Positions 27,630 to 37,013 of a stretch of DNA of 64,000 nucleotides are shown one piece after another. Both the position numbers and the translations under genes were made by a program. The notes beneath the pieces are model-generated. The model was not told the origin of the DNA. It ran no database searches and saw nothing but the letters and a program-made list of their open reading frames with translations. The stretch spans positions 310,001-374,000 of the forward strand of contig NZ_LZZT01000010.1 of the NCBI RefSeq assembly GCF_014170305.1, read 5' to 3'. Within the stretch, counting starts at the first letter, position 1; every line of letters begins with the position of its first letter. This DNA is from Achromobacter sp. UMC71 (GTDB lineage: Bacteria; Pseudomonadota; Gammaproteobacteria; Burkholderiales; Burkholderiaceae_B).

Positions 27630-28037
27630 TCAGTTCCAGCGGCCGCCGTTGCCGGCCAGGCTGAAGCGGCCTGCGCCCATGAAGGCGATGGCCAGGGCCG
27701 TGAACAGGAACATGCCTTGCAGTTCCAGCGCCCAGCCGCCGTTGTTGGTCAGGCTGGAAATCTGGCCGGTGTGCGCCAGCAGGATGGCCACGACCATGTT
27801 GATCGCGATGATCAGGCCGCCCAGGCGGGTGTAGATGCCGACGATGATCAGCACCGGGGCGAGGATTTCGCCGATGTAGGCGCCATAGGCCAGGAAGCCG
27901 GGCAGCCCGTGCTGGCCCAGCATCCCGGCAATGCCGCTGACGCCGCCGCCGGTGAGCTTGAACAGGCCGTGGAGCAGAATCAGAATGCCGAGGGTCAGGC
28001 GCAAGATCAGCTTGCCGGTGTCGTCGGATTTGATCAT
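27630..28037 (-). CDS. DoxX family membrane protein
   Basis: 135 aa with four hydrophobic segments, matching DoxX: LILRLTLGILILLHGLFKLT, then GLPGFLAYGAYIGEILAPVL, IGIYTRLGG-like linker (VGIYTRLGGLIIAINMVVAI), and a C-terminal helix. Family members are inner-membrane proteins, in some cases linked to thiosulfate oxidation or redox stress. No thiosulfate genes are nearby, so the role is open. Monocistronic with its own strong terminator. Confidence 0.85.
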   Translation of the reverse strand: MIKSDDTGKLILRLTLGILILLHGLFKLTGGGVSGIAGMLGQHGLPGFLAYGAYIGEILAPVLIIVGIYTRLGGLIIAINMVVAILLAHTGQISSLTNNGGWALELQGMFLFTALAIAFMGAGRFSLAGNGGRWN

Positions 28038-28224
28038 GGTGAGTTTCTCTTTTGATGGTTAAGGGGGACGATGCGCGGTTTGGAGCGCACGGCGAGCCTT
28101 TGGTTCCGCGCCCCGCACCGTCCGGCGCAGGGCGGGGCCATTATGGCAAATCCCGAGCAAAGCCATCAAGTTTTTGACCCCCGTGGCGCGGGACTGTGCT
28201 GACGAATGCTTACAGATACCAGGG

Positions 28225-29613
28225 TCAGAACTCTTCCAGGTAGCGCATGCGGAAGCGCCGGCCCTTGATATTGCTGTTGGACAGGCGCGAGAACGCCTGC
28301 TTGGCGATCTTGCGGTCCAGCGCCACGTAGGAATTGAACTCGGTGATGTTGATCTTGCCGACCTGTTCGAAGGTCAGGCCGCCGTCGCCGGTCAGGGCGC
28401 CCAACAGGTCGCCCGGGCGCAGCTTGTCCTTCTTGCCGCCCTGGATGCACAGCGTGACCATGGGCGCGCGCAGGGGCCGGTCAGCCTTGGGGCGCAATGC
28501 CTTGATGTCGCCCCAGGTCAGCGGCGAGCCCTGGTATTGCTCGACCAGGTTGGCCCAGCGCATTTCATCCGGCGAGCACAGGCTCAGCGCCAGGCCCTTC
28601 TGTTCGCCGCGGCCGCTGCGGCCGATGCGGTGCACGTGCACCTCGGTGTCCTTGGTGACGTCGACGTTGATGACGGCGCCCAGGTTCTGGATGTCCAGGC
28701 CGCGGGCGGCCACGTCGGTGGCCACCAGCACGGCGCAGCTCTGGTTGGCGAACTGGATCAGGATTTCGTCGCGTTCGCGCTGTTCCAGGTCGCCGTTCAG
28801 GGCCAGGGCGCTGATGCCGTCGGCCTGCAGGCGTTCGACCAGATCATGGCTGCGCACCTTGGTATTGCAGAAGGCCAGCGTGGACACCGGGCGGAAATGC
28901 GCCAGCAGCGTCGCCACCGCGTCCAGGCGGTTGGCAGGGTCGATTTCGTAGAAGATCTGTTCGATGCGGCTGGAATCGTGCTGGGCCTCGACCTTGACCT
29001 CGGCCGGGTTGCGCAGGAAGCGCGCGCTCAGCTTGCGGATGTTGTCGGGGTAGGTCGCCGAGAACAGCAGCGTCTGGCGCTTGGCCGGGCAATGCGAGGC
29101 GATCGCGACGATGTCGTCGTAGAAGCCCATGTCGACCATGCGGTCGGCTTCGTCCAGCACCAGCGTCGTCAGGCCGGACAGGTCCAGGCTGCCGCGTTCC
29201 AGGTGGTCCTGGATACGGCCGGGCGTGCCGACTACCAGGTGGGCGCCGCGCGCCAACGATTCGGCCTGCGGGCGCGCGGCGGCGCCGCCGCACAGGGTCA
29301 GGATCTTGACGTTGGCGATCTGCCGCGCCAGCCGGCGCAGCTCTTGCGCCACCTGGTCCGCCAGTTCGCGGGTCGGGCACACCAGCAGCGCTTGCGGCGT
29401 CAGGCGGGTGGTGTCCAGCTTTTGCAGCACGCCCAGGCCGAACGCCGCGGTCTTGCCGCTGCCGGTCTTGGCCTGCGCGATGATGTCGCGGCCTTCCAGG
29501 ATGAGCGGCAGGCTTTGCGCCTGGATCGGCGTCATGTTCTCGAACCCCAGGCTTTGCAGGTTTTCGAGCAGGGCGGGCAACAGGGGCAGGGAGGTAAAGG
29601 GCGTGTGGGTCAC
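28225..29613 (-). CDS. dbpA: DEAD-box RNA helicase DbpA
   Basis: 462 aa from a GTG start at 29613 (no ATG fits; the first internal Met is 27 residues in). ATP-dependent helicase for 50S ribosome assembly. Motifs in order: Q motif (TPIQAQSLPLI), I AKTGSGKT, Ia PTRELADQ, Ib TPGR, II VLDEAD, III SAT, V ATDVAARGLDI, VI HRIGRSGR. The C-terminal domain (about 390-462) matches the DbpA RNA-binding domain that targets 23S rRNA hairpin 92, ending IKGRRFRMRYLEEF. Length is close to E. coli DbpA (457). No clear ribosome site precedes the GTG. Confidence 0.93.
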   Translation of the reverse strand: MTHTPFTSLPLLPALLENLQSLGFENMTPIQAQSLPLILEGRDIIAQAKTGSGKTAAFGLGVLQKLDTTRLTPQALLVCPTRELADQVAQELRRLARQIANVKILTLCGGAAARPQAESLARGAHLVVGTPGRIQDHLERGSLDLSGLTTLVLDEADRMVDMGFYDDIVAIASHCPAKRQTLLFSATYPDNIRKLSARFLRNPAEVKVEAQHDSSRIEQIFYEIDPANRLDAVATLLAHFRPVSTLAFCNTKVRSHDLVERLQADGISALALNGDLEQRERDEILIQFANQSCAVLVATDVAARGLDIQNLGAVINVDVTKDTEVHVHRIGRSGRGEQKGLALSLCSPDEMRWANLVEQYQGSPLTWGDIKALRPKADRPLRAPMVTLCIQGGKKDKLRPGDLLGALTGDGGLTFEQVGKINITEFNSYVALDRKIAKQAFSRLSNSNIKGRRFRMRYLEEF

Positions 29614-29749
29614 AGTAGGGATCGCAGAAACTGCGAAAAAAGCGGATTCGGCCGACAGTGTAAGCCCTGGCCGCCTTGAAAGCCCTCGCTGCGCCTGCCG
29701 GCGGGCGGTGCCGGCGCCTGCCGCCTGGGGGCGGTTCCGCGCGCTTTGC

Positions 29750-30508
29750 CTAGCCCGGCGCCTCGTAGGTGCCCGCCAGGGCGCGGGCGGCTTCCTGCAT
29801 GCGGGGCAGCCAGGCGCGCGCGCCGTCGATCGACAGCCGGGCCACGGGCGCATGCAGGGCCACCGCGGCGATGGCGCGCCGGCCCTGCATGATGGGTACC
29901 GCCATGCAGACGATGCCCAAAAGGAATTCCTCGCGGTCGAAGCTGGCGCCGTCCTTGCGGATCGATTGCAGCTCCTGTTCCAGCGCAGCCACCTCGCACA
30001 GCGTGTTGGGCGTGTAGCGCGGCAGCGGGGCCGCCGCCAGCAGGCGCTCGCGCGTTTCGCGCCGCATATGCGCCAGGAACAGCTTGCCGCTGGCGCTGCA
30101 GTGCAGCGGCACGCGCGAGCCCGGTTGCAGGTTCACCCGCAGCGGCCAGGCGGTTTCGACCCGGTCCAGGTAGATGACCTCGTCGCCGTCCAGCATGGTG
30201 CAGTTGCAGGTTTCGCCGATTTCATCGACCAGGCTGTCCAGGATGCGATGCCGCTCGGCCCGTAGCGGCGAATTGAGCAGGGTGTCGCGCGCCAGCGCCG
30301 ACAGGCGCGGGCCGCTGATATAGCTTTTGCCCGCCGGTTCGCGCAGCAGCATGCCGGCATCGACCAGCCGCGACAGGATGCGCAGCACCGACGGCTTGGG
30401 CAGGCCGGTAGCCTCGGTCAGCGCCGCCAGCGACACGGGGGTCTCGGACCGGGCAACCTGTTCCAGCAGGGTCAGCGCGCGCAGCGCCGCGGAGGATTCG
30501 TCTTTCAT
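29750..30508 (-). CDS. IclR-family transcriptional regulator, divergent from xsc
   Basis: 252 aa. N-terminal winged HTH (LRALTLLEQVARSETPVSLA, ALTEATGLPKPSVLRILSRL) and C-terminal effector domain with HCSASGKLFLAHM and FDREEFLLGIVCMAVPI. It is transcribed away from xsc with 160 bases between, so it is a candidate regulator of xsc-pta, additional to TauR. A TTCAA-TAT-TTGAA dyad sits 3 bases upstream of its start codon. Effector unknown, perhaps sulfoacetaldehyde or another C2 intermediate. Confidence 0.88.
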   Translation of the reverse strand: MKDESSAALRALTLLEQVARSETPVSLAALTEATGLPKPSVLRILSRLVDAGMLLREPAGKSYISGPRLSALARDTLLNSPLRAERHRILDSLVDEIGETCNCTMLDGDEVIYLDRVETAWPLRVNLQPGSRVPLHCSASGKLFLAHMRRETRERLLAAAPLPRYTPNTLCEVAALEQELQSIRKDGASFDREEFLLGIVCMAVPIMQGRRAIAAVALHAPVARLSIDGARAWLPRMQEAARALAGTYEAPG

Positions 30509-30510
30509 CT

Positions 30511-30608
30511 TTCAATATTTGAAGATTTGGCGAAAGGCCGCCAGTTCTGTGCAAATTCTGCAGAAAACGGAACGCTGCAGGGTGGGAAATGCCGTGCTTG
30601 TGCTGCAG
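30511..30608. promoter_or_regulatory. IclR/xsc divergent regulatory region with dyads
   Basis: TTCAA (30511-30515), TAT, TTGAA (30519-30523) lies next to the IclR start. The perfect 10-bp palindrome TTCTGCAGAA is at 30556-30565, and its CTGCAG core recurs at 30575-30580 and 30603-30608. Any of these may bind the IclR protein; assignment is tentative. Confidence 0.4.
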
Positions 30609-30668
30609 TATCGGTTCACACCGGCCAATATGCAATCCAAGCCGCGCCGGCCCGCCAGGAGAGAGACC

Positions 30669-32477
30669 ATGAGCAGCAAGCAACACATGACCCCCAGCGA
30701 GGCGTTCGTCGAAACGCTGGTGGCGCAGGGCGTCAAGGACGTTTTCGGCATCGTCGGTTCGGCCTTCATGGACGCGCTGGATCTGTTTCCCGCCGCCGGC
30801 ATCCGCTTCGTGCCCACCGTGCACGAGCAGGGCGCGGCGCACATGGCCGACGGCTATTCGCGCGTGACCGGCCGCCACGGCGTCTGCATTGCGCAAAACG
30901 GCCCCGGCATCACCAACTTCGTCACCGGCGTGGCCGCGGCCTACTGGGCCCACAGCCCGGTCGTGGCGATCACGCCCGAAACCGGCACGTCGGGCATGGG
31001 CCTGGGCGGCTTCCAGGAAACCGAGCAGCTGCCGATCTTCTCGCGCATCACCAAGTACCAGGCGCACGTCAACCGCCCCGACCGCATGGCGGAATTCACC
31101 GCCAAGGCTTTCGACAACGCCATGGCCGAACGCGGCCCCACCCAGCTGAACATCCCGCGCGATTACTTCTATGGCGAAATCGACGTGGCCATCCCCGAGC
31201 CGCGCCGCATCCGCCGCGGCCCGGGCTCGGAAGAAGATCTGGAAGCCGCGGCCCGCCTGCTGGCCGGCGCCAAGTTCCCGGTCATCGTCGCCGGCGGCGG
31301 CGTGCTGTTCTCGGACGGCCAGGCCGAATGCGTGGCGCTGGCCGAGTTGTTGGGCGCGCCGGTCGTCACCAGCTACCTGCACAACGACGCCTTCCCGGCC
31401 AGCCATCCGCTCTGGTGCGGTCCGCTGGGCTATCAGGGGTCCAAGGCCGGCATGAAGCTCCTGTCGCAAGCCGACGTGGTGCTGGCCCTGGGCACGCGCC
31501 TGGGGCCGTTCGGCACCTTGCCGCAGCACGGGCTGGACTACTGGCCGCAAGGCGCGCGCATCATCCAGGTCGATGCCGACCACCGCATGCTGGGCCTGGT
31601 GCGGCCGGTGTCGGTGGGCATTTGCGGCGACGCCAAGCCGGCCGCGGCCGCGCTGACCGCCAAGCTGCAGGCGCGCGACGTGGCCTGCAAGGCCACTCGC
31701 GAGGCCCGCCGCGACCAGATAACCAGCCAGAAGAGCGCCTGGGAAAAGGAACTGGACGACTGGTCGCACGAGCGCGACGACTGGAGCCTGGACATCATCG
31801 AGCACGGCGGCGGCCGCATGCATCCGCGCCGCATGCTGCGCGAGCTGGAACGCGCCATGCCCAAGCACGCCATGGTGTCCACCGACATCGGCAACATCTG
31901 CTCGGTGTCCAACAGCTACCTGCGTTTCGATGAACCCAACTCCATGCTGGCCGCCATGAGCTTCGGCAATTGCGGCTACGCCTTGCCGGCGCTGATCGGC
32001 GCCAAGCTTGGCCGTCCCGACCGCCCGGCGGTGGCCTACGTGGGCGATGGCGCCTGGTGCATGAGCTTCCAGGAGCTCCTGACCTGCGTGCGCGAGCGCA
32101 TCCCCGTCACGGCGGTGGTGTTCCACAATGGCCAGTGGGGCGCCGAAAAGAAGAACCAGGTGGACTTCTACGGCCGCCGCTTCGTCGGCAGCAACCTCTT
32201 GAACCCGAACTTCGCCGAACTGGCCCGCGCCATGGGCGCCGAGGGCATCCGCGTCGAACATTCGGACCAGGTGGGCGCGGCCCTGCAGGCGGCCTGCAAG
32301 GCGCAGTCCGAGGGCAAGACCACCGTGCTCGAAATGATGGTCAGCCAGGAACTGGGCGACCCGTTCCGCCGCGACGCGCTCAAGCAGCCGCTGCGTTTGC
32401 TGGACAAGTACAAGCGCTACGTCAATCAGCCGTTCCAGCCGGGCGAGGTGCCGCTGTCGATCGATCCGGTGCGTTAG
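30669..32477 (+). CDS. xsc: Sulfoacetaldehyde acetyltransferase
   Basis: 602 aa, thiamine-diphosphate enzyme that converts sulfoacetaldehyde and phosphate to acetyl phosphate and sulfite, the key step of taurine dissimilation. N-terminal pyrimidine-binding domain with GIVGSAFMDALDLFPAAGIR and the catalytic Glu in VHEQGAAHMADGYSRVTG; C-terminal ThDP motif YVGDGAWCMSFQELLTC ending in HNGQWGAEKKNQ. The sequence follows Xsc closely rather than acetolactate synthase. The ATG at 30669 follows GGAGAGA. Pta starts 3 bases after its stop. Confidence 0.95.
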   Translation: MSSKQHMTPSEAFVETLVAQGVKDVFGIVGSAFMDALDLFPAAGIRFVPTVHEQGAAHMADGYSRVTGRHGVCIAQNGPGITNFVTGVAAAYWAHSPVVAITPETGTSGMGLGGFQETEQLPIFSRITKYQAHVNRPDRMAEFTAKAFDNAMAERGPTQLNIPRDYFYGEIDVAIPEPRRIRRGPGSEEDLEAAARLLAGAKFPVIVAGGGVLFSDGQAECVALAELLGAPVVTSYLHNDAFPASHPLWCGPLGYQGSKAGMKLLSQADVVLALGTRLGPFGTLPQHGLDYWPQGARIIQVDADHRMLGLVRPVSVGICGDAKPAAAALTAKLQARDVACKATREARRDQITSQKSAWEKELDDWSHERDDWSLDIIEHGGGRMHPRRMLRELERAMPKHAMVSTDIGNICSVSNSYLRFDEPNSMLAAMSFGNCGYALPALIGAKLGRPDRPAVAYVGDGAWCMSFQELLTCVRERIPVTAVVFHNGQWGAEKKNQVDFYGRRFVGSNLLNPNFAELARAMGAEGIRVEHSDQVGAALQAACKAQSEGKTTVLEMMVSQELGDPFRRDALKQPLRLLDKYKRYVNQPFQPGEVPLSIDPVR

Positions 32478-32480
32478 GCC

Positions 32481-33407
32481 ATGGCCGCCGACCGCTTGTT
32501 CGAGCCGCTGCGGGCGGCGGCGCTGTCCGCCGGGCGGGTACGCACGGCGGTGGCCTATCCGCTGTGCGCGGCCAGCCTGGGCGCGGCGGTGCAGGCGCAG
32601 GAGGCCGGCTATATCGAGCCGTTGCTGGTCGGGCCGGCGGCCCGGCTGGCCGCGCTGATGGCCGAGCTGGGGCTGCGCGCCGGCTCATTGGAAATCATCG
32701 ACACGCCCGACGATGAGCGGCAAGCCGCCGCGGTCGCGGCGGCTCTGGCGCGCGACGGCAAGGCCGGCATGCTGATGAAAGGCAGCCTGCACACCGACCA
32801 TTTCATGGGGGCGGTGGTGGCGCGCGAGGCCGGCCTGCGTACCGGACGGCGCATCAGCCATGCGTTCGTGATGTCGGTGGCGGCGTACTCCAAGCTGTTC
32901 ATCCTGACCGACGCCGCCGTCAACATCGCGCCCACGCTGCCGGAAAAGGCCGACATCGCCCAGAACGCCATCGATCTGGCGCGCGCGCTGGGCGTGGCGC
33001 GGCCCAAGGTGGCGGTGCTGTGCGCCACCGAATCCGTCAACCCCGCCATGCCCGCCACGCTGGACGCGGCAGCGCTGTCCAAGATGGCCGACCGCCAGCA
33101 GATCCGTGGCGGCGTTGTCGATGGCCCGCTGGCCTTCGACAACGCCATCTCGCGGCTGGCGGCCGAGCAGAAGGGCATCGTGTCGCAGGTGGCGGGCGAT
33201 GCCGACATCTTGCTGGTGCCCGACATCGAGGCCGGCAACATGCTCTACAAGGAACTGACCTGGCTGGCCGGCGCCGGCACGGCCGGGCTGGTGCTGGGCA
33301 CGCGCGTGCCGGTGCTGCTGACCAGCCGCTCGGATTCGGTCGAGGCCCGTGTCAACAGCTGTGCGGTGGCGGTGCTGTATGCCCGCGCGCTGGCAGTGCA
33401 ACGCTAG
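32481..33407 (+). CDS. pta: Phosphate acetyltransferase (short Pta)
   Basis: 308 aa, the short form without the N-terminal DRTGG regions. Converts acetyl phosphate from Xsc to acetyl-CoA. Conserved stretches: GMLMKGSLHTDHFMGAVVAR, GRRISHAFVMSV, ILTDAAVNIAPTLPEKADIA, NAIDLARALGVARPKVAVLC and VSQVAGDADILLVPDIEAGN. Spaced 3 bases from xsc, so translationally linked. Its last codons and stop lie within the palindrome shared with the tauA promoter region. Confidence 0.93.
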   Translation: MAADRLFEPLRAAALSAGRVRTAVAYPLCAASLGAAVQAQEAGYIEPLLVGPAARLAALMAELGLRAGSLEIIDTPDDERQAAAVAAALARDGKAGMLMKGSLHTDHFMGAVVAREAGLRTGRRISHAFVMSVAAYSKLFILTDAAVNIAPTLPEKADIAQNAIDLARALGVARPKVAVLCATESVNPAMPATLDAAALSKMADRQQIRGGVVDGPLAFDNAISRLAAEQKGIVSQVAGDADILLVPDIEAGNMLYKELTWLAGAGTAGLVLGTRVPVLLTSRSDSVEARVNSCAVAVLYARALAVQR

Positions 33408-33423
33408 GGCCTGTTAGCCCTAA
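33402..33423. promoter_or_regulatory. Candidate TauR operator upstream of tauX
   Basis: Palindrome TAGGGC (33405-33410), 6 bases, GCCCTA (33417-33422), preceded by CGC. A nearly identical element lies upstream of tauA at 40100-40120. The left arm contains the pta stop codon. Further downstream are CTGGTTCTAG (33482-33491) and TTGGACTTAC (33515-33524), which vaguely resemble the TauR direct-repeat boxes described in Rhodobacter. Confidence 0.55.
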
Positions 33424-33568
33424 AGGGAGCCTCGCACTGGCAGGCTCCAGGTCCCTGTCTGGTGCAAGCGATTTGCCGCGTCTGGTTCTAGACCCTGCCG
33501 GACCCCCCGCGTACCTTGGACTTACCGCGCAGGCGCATGTCGCGCCCGCCGATCGAGGAGGGTAGGCA

Positions 33569-33961
33569 ATGCACCAGACCGTCACCGTGGACATGCTGGC
33601 CGAGTTCGCAGCCGCGTGGAATCGCCACGATATCGATGCCTTGATGTCTTTCATGAGCGACGACTGCGTCTTTGAAACCGTGGGCGGCCCCGAACGCTGG
33701 GGCGCCCGCCACGCCGGCCGCGAGGCGGTGCGCACGGCGTTCGAAGCGGCCTGGAAGAACTTCCCGGATGCGCAATGGAACAACAGCCGCCATTGGGTGG
33801 CGGGAGACCGGGGCGTGTCCGAATCCACCTTCACCGGCACCGCCGCCGACGGCTCGCGCATCGAGGCCGACATGGTCGACGTCTTCACCTTTCAAGGCGG
33901 CAAGATCCGCGTCAAGAACGCGTTCCGCAAGCAGCGCCCGGCCTTGCCGGCGCGCGGCTGA
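33569..33961 (+). CDS. tauX: SnoaL/NTF2-like protein, probable taurine dehydrogenase small subunit
   Basis: 130 aa, one NTF2-like cone fold: MLAEFAAAWNRHDIDALMSF, MSDDCVFETVGGPE, GREAVRTAFEAAW, then VDVFTFQGGKIRVKNAFRKQ. In taurine-degrading proteobacteria an NTF2-like protein encoded next to the flavoprotein TauY is the small subunit of taurine dehydrogenase. GAGGAGGGT gives a strong ribosome site. TauY follows after 63 bases. The call depends on context; alone the domain would be non-specific. Confidence 0.75.
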   Translation: MHQTVTVDMLAEFAAAWNRHDIDALMSFMSDDCVFETVGGPERWGARHAGREAVRTAFEAAWKNFPDAQWNNSRHWVAGDRGVSESTFTGTAADGSRIEADMVDVFTFQGGKIRVKNAFRKQRPALPARG

Positions 33962-34024
33962 CCCGCCGATTTCCCCGGCCGCCATCGCGCCCCGACCCCG
34001 CTCACCGCTACCGGACCCCGCCGC

Positions 34025-35431
34025 ATGGATACCGCTATGCCTATCGATTCCCCGGACGCCGCCAGCCCCGCCGCCAGCGCCTACAACCCCACCTACGATC
34101 CGCTAGTATCGCCGCCGGGCCGCGGGCAGGACTACGCGCCGACCTACTGGGTCGGCACGGCCGGGCCGCCGCCGGCCGACGACGGCCCGATCCGGGGCGA
34201 CATCGACGCCGACGTGGTCATTGTCGGCTCGGGCTTTACCGGGCTGTCGGCCGCGCTCGCGCTGGCGCGCGACTATGGCGTGCGGGCAGTGGTGCTGGAA
34301 GCCAATCGCGCGGTCTGGGGCTGCACCAGCCGCAATGGCGGACAGGGGCAGAATGCCTCCGGGCGGCTGTACCGGTCGCAATGGATCGAACGCTGGGGAC
34401 TGGACACCGCGCGCCGGCTCGATGCCGAAATCCGCGAGGGCTTCGAGTACTGGAAAAGCCTGGTGGCGCAGGTCGATTGCGATGCCCAGCCCGGCGGCCA
34501 CCTGTACACCGCGCACCGCGAAAAGAAAATGGCGTTCCTGCGCAACGAGGCCCGCGTGATGCGCGACCAGTTCGGCTACGACACGCGCATGCTGGACAAG
34601 GCAGAACTGCGCGAACGCTATGTCGACGATCACGAGGCCGTGGGCGCCATGCACGAGCCGGACGGCGTGGGCGTGCATCCGCTGAAGCTGGCATACGGCT
34701 ACATGCGCCAGGCGCGCGCGCTGGGCGTGCGCATCCATCCGGGCAGCCCCGTGCTGGGCTGGACCGAAGAGGCCGGCGGCTACCGCCTGCAGACGCCTGG
34801 CGGCACGGTGCGCGCCAAGCGGGTGGCCTTTGCCACGGGCGGCTACACCGCGCAGGGGGTCAACGGCCTGCTGGACAACCGCATCATGCCGGTGCTGTCC
34901 AATTCCATGGTGACGCGGGTGCTGACGCCGGCCGAGCGCGAGCGCGCCGGCCTGAAAAGCACGGTGTTCATCACCGACACGCGCACGCTGCGCTTTTATT
35001 ACCGGCTGCTGCCCGACGGCCGCATGCAGATCGGCAGCCGCAGCGCGCTGCGCGGCGCCGACGCGCAGCACCCGCGCCACCTGGCGCTGCTGCGCAACGG
35101 CCTGGCGCGCAAGTTCCCGTCGCTGCGCGGGGTCGAGGTGGACTATTCGTGGTGGGGCTGGGTGGATGTCAGCCACGACATGATGCCGCGCATCACGCAG
35201 CCCGATCCGGCGCAGCGGGTGTTCTATGCCTTCGGCTACGGCGGCAACGGCGTGGCGTTCTCGGCCCACGCCGGGCGCCGCCTGGCGCAGCGCATGATGG
35301 GGCAGGACGGCGTGGCCTGGGACTTGCCCATCTACGATTCGCCGCTGCCCGGGCACCTGTTCGCGCCGTTCCGCCGGCTGGGGCAGGCGCTGTTGTACCG
35401 CTGGTACTACCTGCGCGACGAAATCCTCTGA
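34025..35431 (+). CDS. tauY: FAD-dependent oxidoreductase (DAO family), probable taurine dehydrogenase large subunit
   Basis: 468 aa. Oxidative deamination of taurine to sulfoacetaldehyde and ammonia, electrons passing to the respiratory chain. ADP-binding fold VVIVGSGFTGLSAALALARD at about residues 61-80, then the block VWGCTSRNGGQGQNASGRLY and C-terminal FAD contacts FYAFGYGGNGVAFSAHAGRR. Sequence type is shared with gamma-glutamylputrescine oxidases, so the substrate is assigned from the surrounding tau genes. It ends at a long hairpin that reaches the stop codon of convergent tauR. Confidence 0.82.
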   Translation: MDTAMPIDSPDAASPAASAYNPTYDPLVSPPGRGQDYAPTYWVGTAGPPPADDGPIRGDIDADVVIVGSGFTGLSAALALARDYGVRAVVLEANRAVWGCTSRNGGQGQNASGRLYRSQWIERWGLDTARRLDAEIREGFEYWKSLVAQVDCDAQPGGHLYTAHREKKMAFLRNEARVMRDQFGYDTRMLDKAELRERYVDDHEAVGAMHEPDGVGVHPLKLAYGYMRQARALGVRIHPGSPVLGWTEEAGGYRLQTPGGTVRAKRVAFATGGYTAQGVNGLLDNRIMPVLSNSMVTRVLTPAERERAGLKSTVFITDTRTLRFYYRLLPDGRMQIGSRSALRGADAQHPRHLALLRNGLARKFPSLRGVEVDYSWWGWVDVSHDMMPRITQPDPAQRVFYAFGYGGNGVAFSAHAGRRLAQRMMGQDGVAWDLPIYDSPLPGHLFAPFRRLGQALLYRWYYLRDEIL

Positions 35432-35458
35432 TGCCAGGCGCCATGGCGCCGTTTGCGC

Positions 35459-35491
35459 GACGGCGCCGGGCGTCCGCCTGCGGGCGCCGTC
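35459..35491. terminator. Hairpin between convergent tauY and tauR
   Basis: GACGGCGCC (35459-35467) pairs with GGCGCCGTC (35483-35491) over a 15-nt loop. The right arm overlaps the tauR stop codon. No U-tract; likely bidirectional transcription end. Confidence 0.4.
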
Positions 35492-37013
35492 AAGCCGCCG
35501 CCCGCAGGCGGTAGCGGTGCACCACCTGCGCCAGCTTTTCAATCCCGGGCCCGATGTGTTCGGCGCGGATCGACGTGAATCCCACCCGCAGGAAATTGCG
35601 CGGCGCGCTGGCGCCGTCCATGAAAAATACATTTCCCGGCTCCACCACCACGCCCTCGGCCAGCGCGGCTTGCGACAGTGCGGTGGCGTCGAGCCAGGCC
35701 GGCCCCTGCAGCCAGCACGACGACGAACCGGTGATGGGCACCGCCGTGAAGTCGGGCAGCCAGCGCGCCAGCGCCGCGGTCAGCTCGGCGCCGCGCTGCT
35801 GGTACGACTGCGACTGCCGGCGCAGCAGCGAATGATGGTGTCCCAGCGAAATGAACAGCGAGAACGCGCGCTGGATGTAGGCCGACGGGTGGCGCAGCAT
35901 CAGGCGGCGCAACGCCCGCAGTTCGGCGGCAAGCTCGCGCGGCGCGACGATATAGCCGATGCGCAGGCCGGGCGCGAACGACTTGGCCAGGCTGCCCACG
36001 TAGATCACGCGGCCGTCGCGGTCCTGGCTTTTCAGCGCCGGGATGGCGCCTTCGCCCCAGCGGCTTTCGCTTTCGAAGTCGTCTTCGATGATCAGGCTGT
36101 CAGCCTGGCGCGCCAGCGTCAAAAGCGTCTCGCGGCGCGTCTCGGACAGGGTGACGGTGGTGGGGCACTGGTGGCCCGGCGTCACGAATAGGTAGTCGCA
36201 GCCCAGCAGGTGGGTGCCGGTGCACAGGCCCTGGCCGTCCACCGGCAGGGGCAGCAGGTGGCGGGTGTGGCTGGCAAAGATGTTGCGTGCGTCCGGGTAG
36301 CCGGGGTCTTCCATGCCGACCACGGCGTCTTCGTGGACCAGCAGGTCGGCCAGCAGATACAAGGCATGCTGCGCGCCCACGGTGATGACGATTTCCTCGG
36401 CGTCGGCCCACACCCCGCGGCGCGGCAGCACCTGCGTGCGGATCTGTTCGATCAGCGCCGGGTCGTCGTGGGTGATCAGGTCCGGCGCCCAGCTGCGGAT
36501 GTCCAGCACCGACAAGGCCTTGATACAGCACTCGCGCCATTCGGCGGTGGGAAACAGGTCCTGGTCGAACTGGCCGTAGACGAAGGGGTAGGGCTGCTTC
36601 TGCCAGTCTTGCGGCTTGGTGATGTTGCGCTGTCTGCTGGGTCGAAAGCGCAGCCGTTCGTCCCAGCACACGGCGTCGGCCGCCGCGTTGGCGGCGCAAG
36701 GATCCGGATGCTGCGCCGCGCGGCCCTGCAGCACGTCGGCGCTGACGAAGTGGCCGCTGCGCTCGCGCGATTCCAGGTAACCCTCGCTGACCAGTTGCTG
36801 GTAGGCGAACACCACGGTGTTGCGGGCGATGCGCAACTGATCGGCCAGGTAGCGGCTGGAGGGCACCGGCGCGCCGGGCGGCAGATGGCCGCTGAGGATG
36901 GCGGACACCAGCATCTGCCGCACGCGGCCCTGCAGGCTGAGGTTGGGCGCGCTTTCCCGTTCGAACAGGCGTTCCCACAACACAGGCTTGAGCATCGAGG
37001 CCTGGCTGGACAT
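35490..37013 (-). CDS. tauR: MocR-type (GntR HTH plus aminotransferase) regulator TauR
   Basis: 507 aa. N-terminal GntR winged helix (SRYLADQLRIARNTVVFAYQ, QLVSEGYLESRERSGHFVSA) and a class I aminotransferase-like domain. The PLP lysine is in YVGSLAKSFAPGLRIGY. In Rhodobacter, TauR with this architecture activates taurine genes. I placed the start at ATG 37013 because AAGGAG is 6 bases before it, not the ATG at 37034. It is flanked by tauY (convergent) and tauC (upstream, same strand, 220 bases away). Confidence 0.88.
   Translation of the reverse strand: MSSQASMLKPVLWERLFERESAPNLSLQGRVRQMLVSAILSGHLPPGAPVPSSRYLADQLRIARNTVVFAYQQLVSEGYLESRERSGHFVSADVLQGRAAQHPDPCAANAAADAVCWDERLRFRPSRQRNITKPQDWQKQPYPFVYGQFDQDLFPTAEWRECCIKALSVLDIRSWAPDLITHDDPALIEQIRTQVLPRRGVWADAEEIVITVGAQHALYLLADLLVHEDAVVGMEDPGYPDARNIFASHTRHLLPLPVDGQGLCTGTHLLGCDYLFVTPGHQCPTTVTLSETRRETLLTLARQADSLIIEDDFESESRWGEGAIPALKSQDRDGRVIYVGSLAKSFAPGLRIGYIVAPRELAAELRALRRLMLRHPSAYIQRAFSLFISLGHHHSLLRRQSQSYQQRGAELTAALARWLPDFTAVPITGSSSCWLQGPAWLDATALSQAALAEGVVVEPGNVFFMDGASAPRNFLRVGFTSIRAEHIGPGIEKLAQVVHRYRLRAAA

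Noticed and set aside
28174-29679. 501-codon frame antisense to dbpA
   Set aside because: All helicase motifs are on the minus strand; the antisense product has no domain and shadow-like composition.
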